DNA from: an uncultured Cryomorphaceae bacterium
GTDB lineage: Bacteria; Bacteroidota; Bacteroidia; Flavobacteriales; Schleiferiaceae
Length of the DNA: 64,000 bases
Direction of reading: 5' to 3'
Assembly: GCA_913043005.1 (NCBI GenBank)
Contig: CAJWKU010000002.1
Span: 62,001-126,000 of the forward strand
Shown: piece by piece, positions 17,836 through 26,741 of the stretch
Numbering within the stretch: position 1 is the stretch's first letter
Layout: every line of letters starts with the position of its first letter
Program-made: the position numbers and the translations under genes
Notes under the pieces: model-generated
What the model was told of the DNA's origin: nothing
Database searches by the model: none
The model's input: the letters and a program-made list of their open reading frames with translations, nothing else

Positions 17836-19461
17836 TTAATTCAAGGATTTTCTCGTGCGTCGCAAATCGAGCCAGTTCATAGGGTGAGTAGGTAATCCTC
17901 TCCATTCTTTTCTAAGAACACGTATACTTTCATCATAAATCAATGGTATTAATCGGGACTCATCATGGAGTTGCTTATCTGCCAGCTGAAATGAACTAGC
18001 TCTAATTGAATCTGAGATGGCAAATTTGCCTAAACCAACGAGAGAATCAAAACTTTCGTTTTTAAACTGTGATGAATTAGGGCCATGGGGTGCTGATCTT
18101 TTACTTTCAAAAAGCATTAAATAATTCTCGGCATCAGGATAATCCGCTATCCAGCTAGCCCTATAAACGGCAAGCCTTCCATTCGATTTATCATCTCTAA
18201 ATGAAGCCGAAGGCATAACATTTACTTCCACCGGAATTCCAATGTTTCCCCATACATTCTGTAAATATTCACATAAATCACGATATCCTGAGGTTGTTGA
18301 TAGCACTATGGGATCCAATGTAGAATCATTTAATCCGAAAGTTAAACCTGCCTGATTTAATAAACTAATTGCTGTATCTCGATCATACTGAAAAGGGTTA
18401 AGCCAATCAGACTCTTTTCTATGACCAATTAAGCCAATAGGAATAACTCCACCATACGCGGCCTTACCTATTCCGTTTTTTAAATAACGAATCATACTAG
18501 TTCTATCAATGGACAAGTTCAATGCTCGCCTCACTCTTGAATCAGCCAAATATGAAGGCCTTGGGTTTGTGCTTCGGATTCCAATAAATTCGGTGTTCAA
18601 AAACGGTGCACGATATAGATCATATTCACGAACCCAACGCTCTTTAAGTTGACCGTTTTTTGTGAATAATTGGTCCTTATATGACGCGTCAATTCCTGTT
18701 AGAAAATCTAAATTACCTTTTACAAATTCTAAAAATGCTGCTTGCCTATCCGGAATAAATCTAATTGACACTGCCTCTAAATACGGTAGTGAAATACCCG
18801 AATCATCAAATTGATAAAAGAAATTATTTCGACGTAAAACAAGCTTATCACTGCGTTTCCATTTTTTAAAAAAAAATGGTCCAGTACCAACTGGATTTGA
18901 AGAAAATTCTTTTCCATAATATTCAATAGCCTCAAACGGAACAATTCCGCAGTAAGGCATACTAATCTTTGAAAGAAAAGAGGGGTCAGCAGAATTTAAT
19001 GTCACAATTATATGAAAAAGTCCATTGGATTCTATATTCTTAACATTCTCAAGAACCCAAGAGCCAGGTGATCCTGTCATTGGGTTCATTAATCGTTCAA
19101 ATGAATAAACAACGTCATTTGCTGTTAAGAATCTTTTTTGTCCATTGAAGCATGGAGAATTATGAAAAACAACATCTGATCTTAAAAGGAAATCATAAAC
19201 TCTAGCGGTCTCATCAACTTCCCATGAAAGAGCAAGATTTGGCAATATTTGAAGAGAAGAATCTATATCCACTAGAGTACTGAATATTTGCTTCGTTATC
19301 CAATTACTCGCTTGGTCTCTTGAAAATGCTGGGTCGAGAGATGAAATACCTCCTGCCTCATTATAGCGAAAAACATCCCCAATTATCTTATTCCCTGGGT
19401 CACCACAGGAAATAAAAATCATAATTGAAATAACTAAAGAAAAAAAACCCTTCTTAAACAT
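17836..19461 (-). CDS. ABC transporter substrate-binding lipoprotein, family 5 (peptide/nickel type)
   Basis: This 541-residue protein has a lipoprotein signal (MFKKGFFSLVISIMIFISCG) with the modified cysteine at about residue 19. It then follows the family-5 solute-binding pattern: ISSLDPAFSRDQASNW, LTANDVVYSFERLMNP, SNPVGTGPFFFKKW, RRALNLSIDRTSMI and a long C-terminal lobe with SWIADYPDAENYLMLF. Relatives bind oligopeptides or similar solutes outside the membrane. No permease or ATPase genes are adjacent, so the transporter must be encoded elsewhere. The promoter region is shared with divergent mtaB. Confidence 0.9.
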   Translation of the reverse strand: MFKKGFFSLVISIMIFISCGDPGNKIIGDVFRYNEAGGISSLDPAFSRDQASNWITKQIFSTLVDIDSSLQILPNLALSWEVDETARVYDFLLRSDVVFHNSPCFNGQKRFLTANDVVYSFERLMNPMTGSPGSWVLENVKNIESNGLFHIIVTLNSADPSFLSKISMPYCGIVPFEAIEYYGKEFSSNPVGTGPFFFKKWKRSDKLVLRRNNFFYQFDDSGISLPYLEAVSIRFIPDRQAAFLEFVKGNLDFLTGIDASYKDQLFTKNGQLKERWVREYDLYRAPFLNTEFIGIRSTNPRPSYLADSRVRRALNLSIDRTSMIRYLKNGIGKAAYGGVIPIGLIGHRKESDWLNPFQYDRDTAISLLNQAGLTFGLNDSTLDPIVLSTTSGYRDLCEYLQNVWGNIGIPVEVNVMPSASFRDDKSNGRLAVYRASWIADYPDAENYLMLFESKRSAPHGPNSSQFKNESFDSLVGLGKFAISDSIRASSFQLADKQLHDESRLIPLIYDESIRVLRKEWRGLPTHPMNWLDLRRTRKSLN

Positions 19462-19466
19462 AATAC

Positions 19467-19474
19467 CAAAGATA
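19467..19474 (-). promoter_or_regulatory. Bacteroidota -7 box before the solute-binding protein gene
   Basis: A perfect TAnnTTTG match (TATCTTTG on the minus strand) lies 5 bases before the ATG at 19461. The predicted transcription start coincides with the start codon. Confidence 0.55.
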
Positions 19475-19489
19475 GCCGATCAAAAGTCC

Positions 19490-19497
19490 TAAATTTG
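19490..19497 (+). promoter_or_regulatory. Bacteroidota -7 box before mtaB
   Basis: A perfect TAnnTTTG match (TAAATTTG) lies 4 bases before the mtaB ATG at 19502. It is divergent from the box at 19467-19474, with 15 bases between the two. The predicted transcript is leaderless. Confidence 0.55.
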
Positions 19498-19501
19498 CCC
19501 G

Positions 19502-20839
19502 ATGCATCTTAACGGAAAAACAGTAGCTTTTCATACTCTTGGTTGCAAGCTGAACTTTGCTGAAACTAGTACGATTGCTCGAGACCTTAATAATGCGGGA
19601 ATGCAAACCATACAGTTAAAACAAGGAGCGGATTTAGTTATAATTAATACATGCTCAGTTACTGAAAAAGCTGATATAGAATGTCGCTCAATTGTAAGAA
19701 AGTCACTAAGGGCAAATCCAGATTCTTTTATTGTTGTCACCGGTTGTTATGCCCAACTTCGACCTAGTCAAATAGCAGATTTAGATGGCGTTGATATCGT
19801 ACTTGGAGCTGCTGAAAAATTACACCTAAGAAGATTCCTAAATGATTTAGAAAAATTTCCTGAAACAGAGATTCATAGTTGCGAAATTAGTGATATTGAA
19901 GCTTATGAAGCCGCGTATAGCCATGGAGACCGTACTCGTGCATTTTTAAAAGTTCAAGATGGTTGTGACTATAAATGCACCTACTGTACTATACCAATGG
20001 CAAGGGGTATAAGCAGGTCGGCATCTCTTGATCAAATTGTTTCTCAAGCAGAAAATATTGTAAAAAAAGGAGTTCAAGAAATAGTTTTAACTGGAGTCAA
20101 TATCGGGGATTATGGTAAAGGAGAGTTTGGTAATAAGAAGCATCAACATCATTTTATAGATCTACTATTAGCCCTGGATAAAATTGAAAATCTAGACCGA
20201 ATTCGAATATCATCCATAGAACCTAATTTACTGACAAATCAAATTATTGATTTTATTTCAACAAGTGAAAAATTTGTTCCTCATCTCCATATTCCTTTGC
20301 AAAGTGGAAATAATGAAATATTAGGAAAAATGAAAAGGCGTTATAAACGAGAACTTTACCTGGAGCGAGTCAATAGAATAAAAAAAGTAATGCCTGATGC
20401 CTGTATTGGGGTAGATATGATTGTTGGCTTCCCAGGAGAATCGGAAGAACACTTTTTAGACTCCTATAAATTTGTAAAAGATTTACCAATAAGTTATCTG
20501 CACGTATTCACATATTCTGAGAGACCAGGTACAGAGGCAGTAGACTTAAGTCACCCTATTCCAAAGATTGAACGAAAAGCGAGAAACCATCGGTTAAGAC
20601 TCTTAAGTGCTCAAAAGACAAAGTTTTTTGCTGATTCGCATATTGATAGCATGAGAAGAGTACTTTGGGAAGATTCCGATAGAGGTGGCCGTATGCAAGG
20701 CTACACTGAAAATTATATCCGTGTCTCAGCTCCTTTCAATTTGAAAAAAGTAGGTACTGTTGAATATGGGATTATTGGTAAAATTCAATCGGACGACTGC
20801 TTTGAGTTTAACCATATTCAGGTCACGCAGACGGCATGA
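19502..20839 (+). CDS. mtaB: tRNA (t6A37) methylthiotransferase MtaB
   Basis: This 445-residue radical-SAM enzyme adds a methylthio group to N6-threonylcarbamoyladenosine at tRNA position 37. The N-terminal UPF0004 domain begins HTLGCKLNFAET, with further cluster-binding cysteines in NTCSVTEKAD and GCYAQLRP. The radical-SAM cluster motif CDYKCTYC (C-x3-C-x2-C) follows, and a TRAM-like C-terminal domain ends the protein. The GCKLNFAE form, rather than GCQMN, favours MtaB over MiaB. It overlaps the following phosphatase-like gene by 4 bases and heads the rightward operon. Confidence 0.9.
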   Translation: MHLNGKTVAFHTLGCKLNFAETSTIARDLNNAGMQTIQLKQGADLVIINTCSVTEKADIECRSIVRKSLRANPDSFIVVTGCYAQLRPSQIADLDGVDIVLGAAEKLHLRRFLNDLEKFPETEIHSCEISDIEAYEAAYSHGDRTRAFLKVQDGCDYKCTYCTIPMARGISRSASLDQIVSQAENIVKKGVQEIVLTGVNIGDYGKGEFGNKKHQHHFIDLLLALDKIENLDRIRISSIEPNLLTNQIIDFISTSEKFVPHLHIPLQSGNNEILGKMKRRYKRELYLERVNRIKKVMPDACIGVDMIVGFPGESEEHFLDSYKFVKDLPISYLHVFTYSERPGTEAVDLSHPIPKIERKARNHRLRLLSAQKTKFFADSHIDSMRRVLWEDSDRGGRMQGYTENYIRVSAPFNLKKVGTVEYGIIGKIQSDDCFEFNHIQVTQTA

Positions 20840-21648
20840 TAAAGAATTGGCAAAAAGAAGCTTTGCAATTAATCAAAGATGTTGGTATCTGGATTAATGA
20901 AGAAAAATTAAAATTATCTTCGAAACAAATAAAAACTAAAAGTTTAAATTCTTTCGTTTCTTATGTGGATAAAGAGGCGGAAAAATTATTAATCGAGGGA
21001 TTAAAAAAAATAATACCTGATTCCGGAGTTATAGCTGAAGAAAGTGGAGGGGTTGAGCTATTAAATGGTTTTAACTGGATTATTGACCCTCTGGATGGCA
21101 CTACAAACTACATCCATGGCTTGAATCCCTATTCAATATCCGTAGCGTTAATGCTAGATAATGAAATCATTTGGTCTACAATCCTAGATCTGTCAACATT
21201 CAAAATATACATGGCTGAAAAGGGGAAAGGAGCAGTTTGTGACGAAATACCACTTGACATAACTAATGGAAGTAAATTATCAGAAGGAATTATAGGCACT
21301 GGCTTTCCATACTATGATTTCTCTAAGGTTAATTCATACTTAAAAGTTCTTAAAAAATGTTTTGAGAATTCTCGTGGAGTTCGACGATTTGGATCTGCAG
21401 CAATTGATTTGTGTCTTGTTGCTGAGGGTAAGTTTGTTGCTTTCTTTGAATATGGACTTGCTCCATGGGATATTGCTGCAGGCATGCTAATAGTTCGCGA
21501 AGCAGGTGGTATTGTTGGTACATTTGACTCTAGAGAAATTTCAGATCGAAACTTGCTTTTTGCTCGTAATATTGTAGTTGGCAATCCCGCCAGTTTCGCT
21601 ACACTCGCAAATTGGACCGAGGAATACTTTGAAAAGATAGAATCATGA
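20836..21648 (+). CDS. Inositol monophosphatase-family protein
   Basis: This 270-residue protein belongs to the lithium-sensitive, magnesium-dependent phosphomonoesterase family (SuhB/IMPase). Metal-binding motifs are intact: AEESGG near residue 68, IDPLDGTTNYIHG near 84, and WDIAAGMLIVREAGG near 213. Substrates in the family include inositol phosphates, fructose-1,6-bisphosphate, NADP and PAP, and I cannot choose between them. It overlaps mtaB by 4 bases and rfbC by 4 bases, so all three are translated from one message. Confidence 0.9.
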   Translation: MIKNWQKEALQLIKDVGIWINEEKLKLSSKQIKTKSLNSFVSYVDKEAEKLLIEGLKKIIPDSGVIAEESGGVELLNGFNWIIDPLDGTTNYIHGLNPYSISVALMLDNEIIWSTILDLSTFKIYMAEKGKGAVCDEIPLDITNGSKLSEGIIGTGFPYYDFSKVNSYLKVLKKCFENSRGVRRFGSAAIDLCLVAEGKFVAFFEYGLAPWDIAAGMLIVREAGGIVGTFDSREISDRNLLFARNIVVGNPASFATLANWTEEYFEKIES

Positions 21649-22205
21649 AAACTGCAACGAATAAAATTGAGGGTTTAATAATACTTGAACCTAAAGTTCA
21701 TCAAGATAACCGAGGATATTTTTTTGAAAGTTTTCGTTCAAACATAATTACTTTAAATAAATACAAGTTTGTCCAAGAGAACGAAAGTCTTAGCTCAAGG
21801 GGGACACTAAGAGGGCTGCATTTTCAATCTCCACCATTTGCACAAACTAAGCTTGTTAGAGTTGTTTCAGGATCTGTATATGACGTTGCCGTTGATTTAA
21901 GAATTGGATCTCCGACATATGGGAATTGGCATGGTGAGGTCCTATCAGGTGAAAATAAGAGGCAAATGTTAATTCCAGAAGGATTTGCACATGGTTTTAT
22001 AACCTTGGAAGATGATACTATATTTCAATACAAATGCTCAAATTATTATTCTTCGGAAAACGAGGGTGGAATTTCGTATCGCGACAATGAATTAGATATA
22101 AATTGGAGCGAAATATCTGGCATTCCAGAAATTGATTTTTTGTTGACTCAAAAAGATCAAGAATATCCTTTACTAGATGATTTTAACAGTCCTTTCACCT
22201 TATAA
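21645..22205 (+). CDS. rfbC: dTDP-4-dehydrorhamnose 3,5-epimerase
   Basis: This 186-residue cupin-type epimerase acts in dTDP-L-rhamnose synthesis for surface polysaccharides. Diagnostic motifs include NRGYFFESF, SSRGTLRGLHFQ (catalytic histidine), VRVVSGSVYDVAVDLR, and LIPEGFAHGF followed by FQYKCSNYYS with the active-site tyrosine. The length is typical. Other rml genes are not adjacent, although an RmlD-like reductase is encoded at 55.5 kb. The gene overlaps the phosphatase-like gene by 4 bases and is followed 4 bases later by a lytic transglycosylase. Confidence 0.92.
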   Translation: MKTATNKIEGLIILEPKVHQDNRGYFFESFRSNIITLNKYKFVQENESLSSRGTLRGLHFQSPPFAQTKLVRVVSGSVYDVAVDLRIGSPTYGNWHGEVLSGENKRQMLIPEGFAHGFITLEDDTIFQYKCSNYYSSENEGGISYRDNELDINWSEISGIPEIDFLLTQKDQEYPLLDDFNSPFTL

Positions 22206-22209
22206 ACAA

Positions 22210-23136
22210 ATGAAATTTTATAAATCAAAATTCATTGTCGTCTCTCTTTTTATTGGCGCTTTATTAATTTTTGCAATTCCGGATACCTTCACTCGTGGCG
22301 AGAAAATGATGCATCTTTCTACATCTAATCATGTTATGGTCGTTCCTTTACCTGAAGAAATTAGTCTTGCCGGTGAATCAATGCCAGATAATATAAATTC
22401 GAGAGAATCATTAAGTAGGGAAATGCAGGTAAATTCTTTTTGGCATAGTAATACCCTTCAAATGTTACAAAGAAGCGGTAGGTTTTTCCCGGTAATAGAA
22501 TTAATTCTGCAAGAAGAAGGAATCCCCAATGACTTCAAATATTTAGCTGTTATCGAAAGTGGACTATCTCCAGCTCTTTCTCCAGCTGGTGCTGCAGGCT
22601 TGTGGCAATTAATGAAAGGTACTGCCATTGATTATGGCCTTGAAGTTAATGACCAAATAGATGAGCGGTACCATATTATGAAAGCGACAAGAGCTGCATG
22701 CGCATATCTTAAAGATGCGAAAGAGAAATTTGGCTCTTGGACCCTTGCTGCCGCATCGTATAATATGGGAATGGCTGGATTGCAAAAGCAACTATTTAGG
22801 CAAAAAGAATCTAATTACTATGATCTATTGTTAAATGAAGAAACAAAACGTTATGTATATAGAATATTAGCTCTTAAATATATTTTTAAAGAACCTAGGG
22901 CTTACGGGTTTGATATTCTTCCAAATGATTATTTTCTCCCTTGGGATGATCAAATAATAACTATTGATAGTAATATAACTAGTTGGGGAGAGTTTGCACA
23001 TCTTTACGAATGGTCATATAAAGAATTAAAAATTCATAATCCGTGGTTAAGAGATTCATATTTAAATAATTCTTTTCAAAAGCAATATGAAATATCTGTT
23101 CCCTCCAAAAATCCTAAACTGAAAATAAAAAATTAA
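22210..23136 (+). CDS. Lytic transglycosylase (SLT domain)
   Basis: This protein of about 308 residues has an N-terminal signal anchor (KFIVVSLFIGALLIFAI) and a lysozyme-like SLT domain near residues 95-215. Motifs are the catalytic glutamate in AVIESGLSPALSP, GAAGLWQLM and AAASYNMG. It cleaves peptidoglycan between MurNAc and GlcNAc with anhydro-ring formation. The C-terminal 60 residues look like a single degenerate LysM-type module. I start it at the ATG at 22210, after the rfbC stop; an upstream in-frame ATG at 22177 would overlap rfbC and put polar residues before the signal. Same operon as rfbC. Confidence 0.88.
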   Translation: MKFYKSKFIVVSLFIGALLIFAIPDTFTRGEKMMHLSTSNHVMVVPLPEEISLAGESMPDNINSRESLSREMQVNSFWHSNTLQMLQRSGRFFPVIELILQEEGIPNDFKYLAVIESGLSPALSPAGAAGLWQLMKGTAIDYGLEVNDQIDERYHIMKATRAACAYLKDAKEKFGSWTLAAASYNMGMAGLQKQLFRQKESNYYDLLLNEETKRYVYRILALKYIFKEPRAYGFDILPNDYFLPWDDQIITIDSNITSWGEFAHLYEWSYKELKIHNPWLRDSYLNNSFQKQYEISVPSKNPKLKIKN

Positions 23137-23144
23137 ATAGGTTT

Positions 23145-25970
23145 ATGAGTGAGGACATAGTTATTCTCGGAGCAAGAGAACATAATTTACGTAACCTTGA
23201 CATACGTATTCCACGAAATTCACTTGTCGTGATAACTGGGCTCAGCGGAAGTGGAAAATCCTCCCTTGCATTTGACACCATTTATTCAGAAGGTCAAAGA
23301 CGGTATATGGAAACTTTTTCAAGTTATGCCCGTCAATTTTTAGGTACAATGGAACGTCCCGATGTAGACTCCATCGAAGGATTAAGTCCAGTCATTGCAA
23401 TTGAGCAAAAAACAACCAATAGAAATCCTAGGTCTACAGTTGGAACGGTAACAGAGATTTATGATTTTCTTCGCCTTCTTTTTGCCAGAGTTTCTACCGC
23501 ATATTCTCTAAATACTGGAGAAGAGATGATCAGTTATACTGATGAGGAGATATTACAAAAAATATTAAAAAAATATATGGGTAAACGAATAGCTATTCTT
23601 GGCCCAGCTATTCGCTCCAGAAAAGGACATTATCGAGAATTATTTGAAACATTTGCGAAACAAGGTTATCTCAAAGCACGTGTCGATAATGAATGGATGG
23701 ATATAGTTAGAAACATGAGACTCGATCGTTATAAGACACATGATATTGAGATAGTTGTCGATAGGATTGATGTCACGAAAAACATTGAAGACAGATTAAA
23801 GAAAAGTATTCTTCTGGCAATGAGAATTGGCAAAGGAAGCATAATTATTTCTGATTATGAAAGCTCTAATAGTGTAAACTTTAGTCGAAACTTAATGTGC
23901 CCAACAACTGGTATATCATACCTTGAGCCTGAACCAAATTCTTTCAGTTTTAATTCGCCTAAGGGTGCATGTATTAAGTGTGACGGAATAGGTAGGGTTC
24001 AAGTCGTTGACTTATTAAAAGTAATTTCTAATTCTAAAAACTCACTTAAAAACGGGGCATTAAAACCTCTTGGAGAATATCGAAAATCATGGATATTTCA
24101 ACAGATGGAATATTTAGGATTGCGATTCAATTTTGACTTAGATACTCCATGGGGAAAGATTTCAGCCCAAGGGAAATCGGCAATCTTAAACGGTCATAAA
24201 GAAAAATTTCAAATTGAGAATAAAACTATTGGCATCACTAGAAAAATTAATATCGATTATGAGGGAATAATAAATTTTATTCAAACCCAAAAGCTTGAAA
24301 GCAAAAGCAAAAGTTTACAACGCTGGGCAGATGAGTTCATGATTGAAGAGGTTTGTGATTCTTGCAATGGCGCTAGGCTAAAAAAAGAATCTTTGAATTT
24401 TAAAATAGAAAACAAAAGCATTGCGGATTTAACGCAAATAAGTATTGGGGAATTGCAGCAATGGGCGGAGACCATACTGAGTAAATTAGATGATTCCAAA
24501 AAGCGAATTGGATCAGAGATAATCAAAGAACTTAAAGTTCGAATAAAATTTCTTACCGATGTCGGACTCCATTATCTTTCCCTAAATCGCAGTTCCCGAT
24601 CTCTTTCGGGTGGAGAAGCTCAAAGAATAAGACTAGCTACTCAAATAGGATCTCAATTAGTAAATGTCCTTTATATACTTGACGAACCAAGTATTGGACT
24701 TCATCAAAGAGATAACCAAAAATTGATCAATAGTCTCAAGAATTTAAGAGATATAGGTAATTCAGTTATTGTTGTCGAACACGATGAAGATATGATGAAG
24801 TCCGCTGATCATATTATAGATCTTGGTCCAAATGCTGGAATTCATGGTGGAGAAATAATGGCACAGGGAGATTATCTCACTATATCTAAAAGCAAGAGTT
24901 TAACTGGGGAATTCCTGAGGAATGAGTTGAAAATGTCAATTCCAAAAAGACGAATTGGTAACGGGGAATATATTCAAATAACCGGCGCAAATGGGAATAA
25001 TCTTAAAAATGTTGACCTAGAAATCCCTCTAGGAGTTTTAACAGTTGTTACAGGAGTTTCTGGGTCTGGTAAATCTACTCTAATAAATAGCACATTATAT
25101 CCAGCAATAGCTGGTCCCTTACATGGGCTCCTTAAAGTCCCCGAACCGCACAAATACTTAAAAGGAATTGAATATATCGATAAAGTTATTGATGTTGATC
25201 AAAGTCCTATTGGTAGGACTCCAAGGTCAAATCCAGCAACTTATACAAATGTTTTTAATGATATCCGTAAACTGTTTTCAGATATACCTGAAGCAAAAAT
25301 TCGCGGATACGCACCCGGACGGTTCTCATTTAATGTGAAAGGCGGACGTTGTGAAACATGTCAAGGGGGAGGAATGAAGACTATTGAAATGAATTTCCTT
25401 CCAGATGTTTATGTCCCTTGCGAAACTTGTCAAGGAAAACGATTTAATAGAGAAACCCTAGAAATACGTTATAAAGGAAAAAGCATTAGTGATATATTAA
25501 GCCTATCTATTTCCGATGCCTATGTATTTTTTGAGTCGATCCCGAAAATACATAGAGTTTTAAAAACCTTGACAGACGTTGGTCTTGGTTATATAACACT
25601 AGGTCAACCATCGACAACACTAAGTGGTGGCGAAGCTCAACGTATTAAACTAGCCACTGAACTCTGTAAAAGAGACACGGGAAAAACATTATATATACTA
25701 GATGAACCAACTACAGGGCTTCATTTTGAAGATATACGAATACTCATGAAAGTTATTAATAAACTAGTGGACAAAGGAAATACAGCAATTATCATAGAGC
25801 ACAATATAGATGTTATGCTTCAAGGAGATAATATCATTGACTTAGGACCTGACGGTGGAGAAGCTGGTGGTAAAATTGTTGCTTCAGGAACTCCGGAAGT
25901 TGTCTCTAAAAGTGCTAAAAGTATTACTGCTCCATTCCTAAGAGAATCGCTAAAAAAAAGTCTTAATTAA
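23145..25970 (+). CDS. uvrA: Excinuclease ABC subunit A (canonical UvrA)
   Basis: This 941-residue protein has the length and motifs of housekeeping UvrA. It has two ABC modules (Walker A GLSGSGKSS near residue 33 and GVSGSGKST later), signatures LSGGEAQRIRLATQ and LSGGEAQRIKLATE, and zinc modules with CIKC/CDSC and CETC/CETC pairs. It scans DNA for bulky lesions and loads UvrB in nucleotide excision repair. It starts 8 bases after the transglycosylase stop. It is closer to textbook UvrA than the 4687 paralogue, so I take it as the main copy. Confidence 0.95.
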   Translation: MSEDIVILGAREHNLRNLDIRIPRNSLVVITGLSGSGKSSLAFDTIYSEGQRRYMETFSSYARQFLGTMERPDVDSIEGLSPVIAIEQKTTNRNPRSTVGTVTEIYDFLRLLFARVSTAYSLNTGEEMISYTDEEILQKILKKYMGKRIAILGPAIRSRKGHYRELFETFAKQGYLKARVDNEWMDIVRNMRLDRYKTHDIEIVVDRIDVTKNIEDRLKKSILLAMRIGKGSIIISDYESSNSVNFSRNLMCPTTGISYLEPEPNSFSFNSPKGACIKCDGIGRVQVVDLLKVISNSKNSLKNGALKPLGEYRKSWIFQQMEYLGLRFNFDLDTPWGKISAQGKSAILNGHKEKFQIENKTIGITRKINIDYEGIINFIQTQKLESKSKSLQRWADEFMIEEVCDSCNGARLKKESLNFKIENKSIADLTQISIGELQQWAETILSKLDDSKKRIGSEIIKELKVRIKFLTDVGLHYLSLNRSSRSLSGGEAQRIRLATQIGSQLVNVLYILDEPSIGLHQRDNQKLINSLKNLRDIGNSVIVVEHDEDMMKSADHIIDLGPNAGIHGGEIMAQGDYLTISKSKSLTGEFLRNELKMSIPKRRIGNGEYIQITGANGNNLKNVDLEIPLGVLTVVTGVSGSGKSTLINSTLYPAIAGPLHGLLKVPEPHKYLKGIEYIDKVIDVDQSPIGRTPRSNPATYTNVFNDIRKLFSDIPEAKIRGYAPGRFSFNVKGGRCETCQGGGMKTIEMNFLPDVYVPCETCQGKRFNRETLEIRYKGKSISDILSLSISDAYVFFESIPKIHRVLKTLTDVGLGYITLGQPSTTLSGGEAQRIKLATELCKRDTGKTLYILDEPTTGLHFEDIRILMKVINKLVDKGNTAIIIEHNIDVMLQGDNIIDLGPDGGEAGGKIVASGTPEVVSKSAKSITAPFLRESLKKSLN

Positions 25971-26003
25971 AGAATTCGTATCTTTTGATTATGTGGTAAG
26001 GGC

Positions 26004-26054
26004 ATGAATTCCGAAATTAACTTCACGACACAACCTAAAATAAATCAATATTGA
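26004..26054 (+). other. 16-codon upstream ORF overlapping the LOG-family start
   Basis: An ATG at 26004 opens a 16-codon frame (MNSEINFTTQPKINQY) whose TGA stop overlaps the TTG start of the next gene by two bases (TTGA). It may be a coupled leader peptide, or the true N-terminus displaced by a one-base frameshift. A near-consensus -7 box (TATCTTTTG, one extra base) lies at 25980-25988. Confidence 0.35.
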
Positions 26055-26734
26055 AAACTGTAAATTCAAAAACCTGGAATGAAATAAAGACCAATGACTC
26101 ATGGGCAATATTTAAAATAATGTCTGAATTTGTAGAAGGCTATGAAAGACTGTCGCGCATTGGACCATGCGTAAGCATTTTTGGGTCGGCAAGACTAAAA
26201 GAAAATCATCAATGGTATTTAAAAGCACAAAATATTGCAGAAAAGTTAGGTGAACTTGGATATGGTATAATTTCTGGCGGAGGTCCTGGAATTATGGAAG
26301 CAGCTAACAGAGGAGCAAAAAAAGTTAATTCACCTTCGGTTGGACTTAACATTGAACTAGAACATGAGCAAAGCCCAAATGGCTTTATTGATACTGATAA
26401 AAGTGTGGATTTTGATTATTTCTTTGTTCGCAAAGTGATGTTTGTCAAATACTCACAAGGCTTTGTTGTAATGCCTGGAGGTTTTGGTACACTTGATGAA
26501 CTTTTTGAGGCACTCACTCTTATTCAAACAAAAAAAATTGATAAGTTCCCTGTAGTTTTAGTAGGAAAAGAATATTGGTCTGGATTAATAGATTGGATAA
26601 CTAATACTTTAATGAAAAACGGACTTATTGGCAATGATGATCTCGGTATTTTGAGTATTGTAGACAGCCCAGAAGAGGCTGTTAAAGAAATAAATGATTT
26701 CTATGAAAAATACCTTTTAAAACCAAATTTTTGA
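26051..26734 (+). CDS. LOG-family (TIGR00730-type) Rossmann-fold protein
   Basis: This 227-residue protein has the LOG signature: SIFGSARLKE, GGGPGIMEAANRGA and the nucleotide-binding PGGFGTLDELFEALTLIQT. Relatives are cytokinin riboside 5'-monophosphate phosphoribohydrolases or nucleotide hydrolases, often mislabelled lysine decarboxylases. The only available start in this frame is TTG at 26051, because a stop lies at 26036. The family usually has 10-25 residues before KTWNEIKTNDSW, so the N-terminus here is slightly short. It is convergent with the choice-of-anchor B gene 7 bases away. Confidence 0.85.
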   Translation: MKTVNSKTWNEIKTNDSWAIFKIMSEFVEGYERLSRIGPCVSIFGSARLKENHQWYLKAQNIAEKLGELGYGIISGGGPGIMEAANRGAKKVNSPSVGLNIELEHEQSPNGFIDTDKSVDFDYFFVRKVMFVKYSQGFVVMPGGFGTLDELFEALTLIQTKKIDKFPVVLVGKEYWSGLIDWITNTLMKNGLIGNDDLGILSIVDSPEEAVKEINDFYEKYLLKPNF

Positions 26735-26741
26735 AAGAATA

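Noticed and set aside
26051-26734. Lysine decarboxylase annotation for the LOG-family gene
   Set aside because: The PGGFGTLDE motif marks the LOG nucleotide-hydrolase family; there is no PLP-binding lysine motif.
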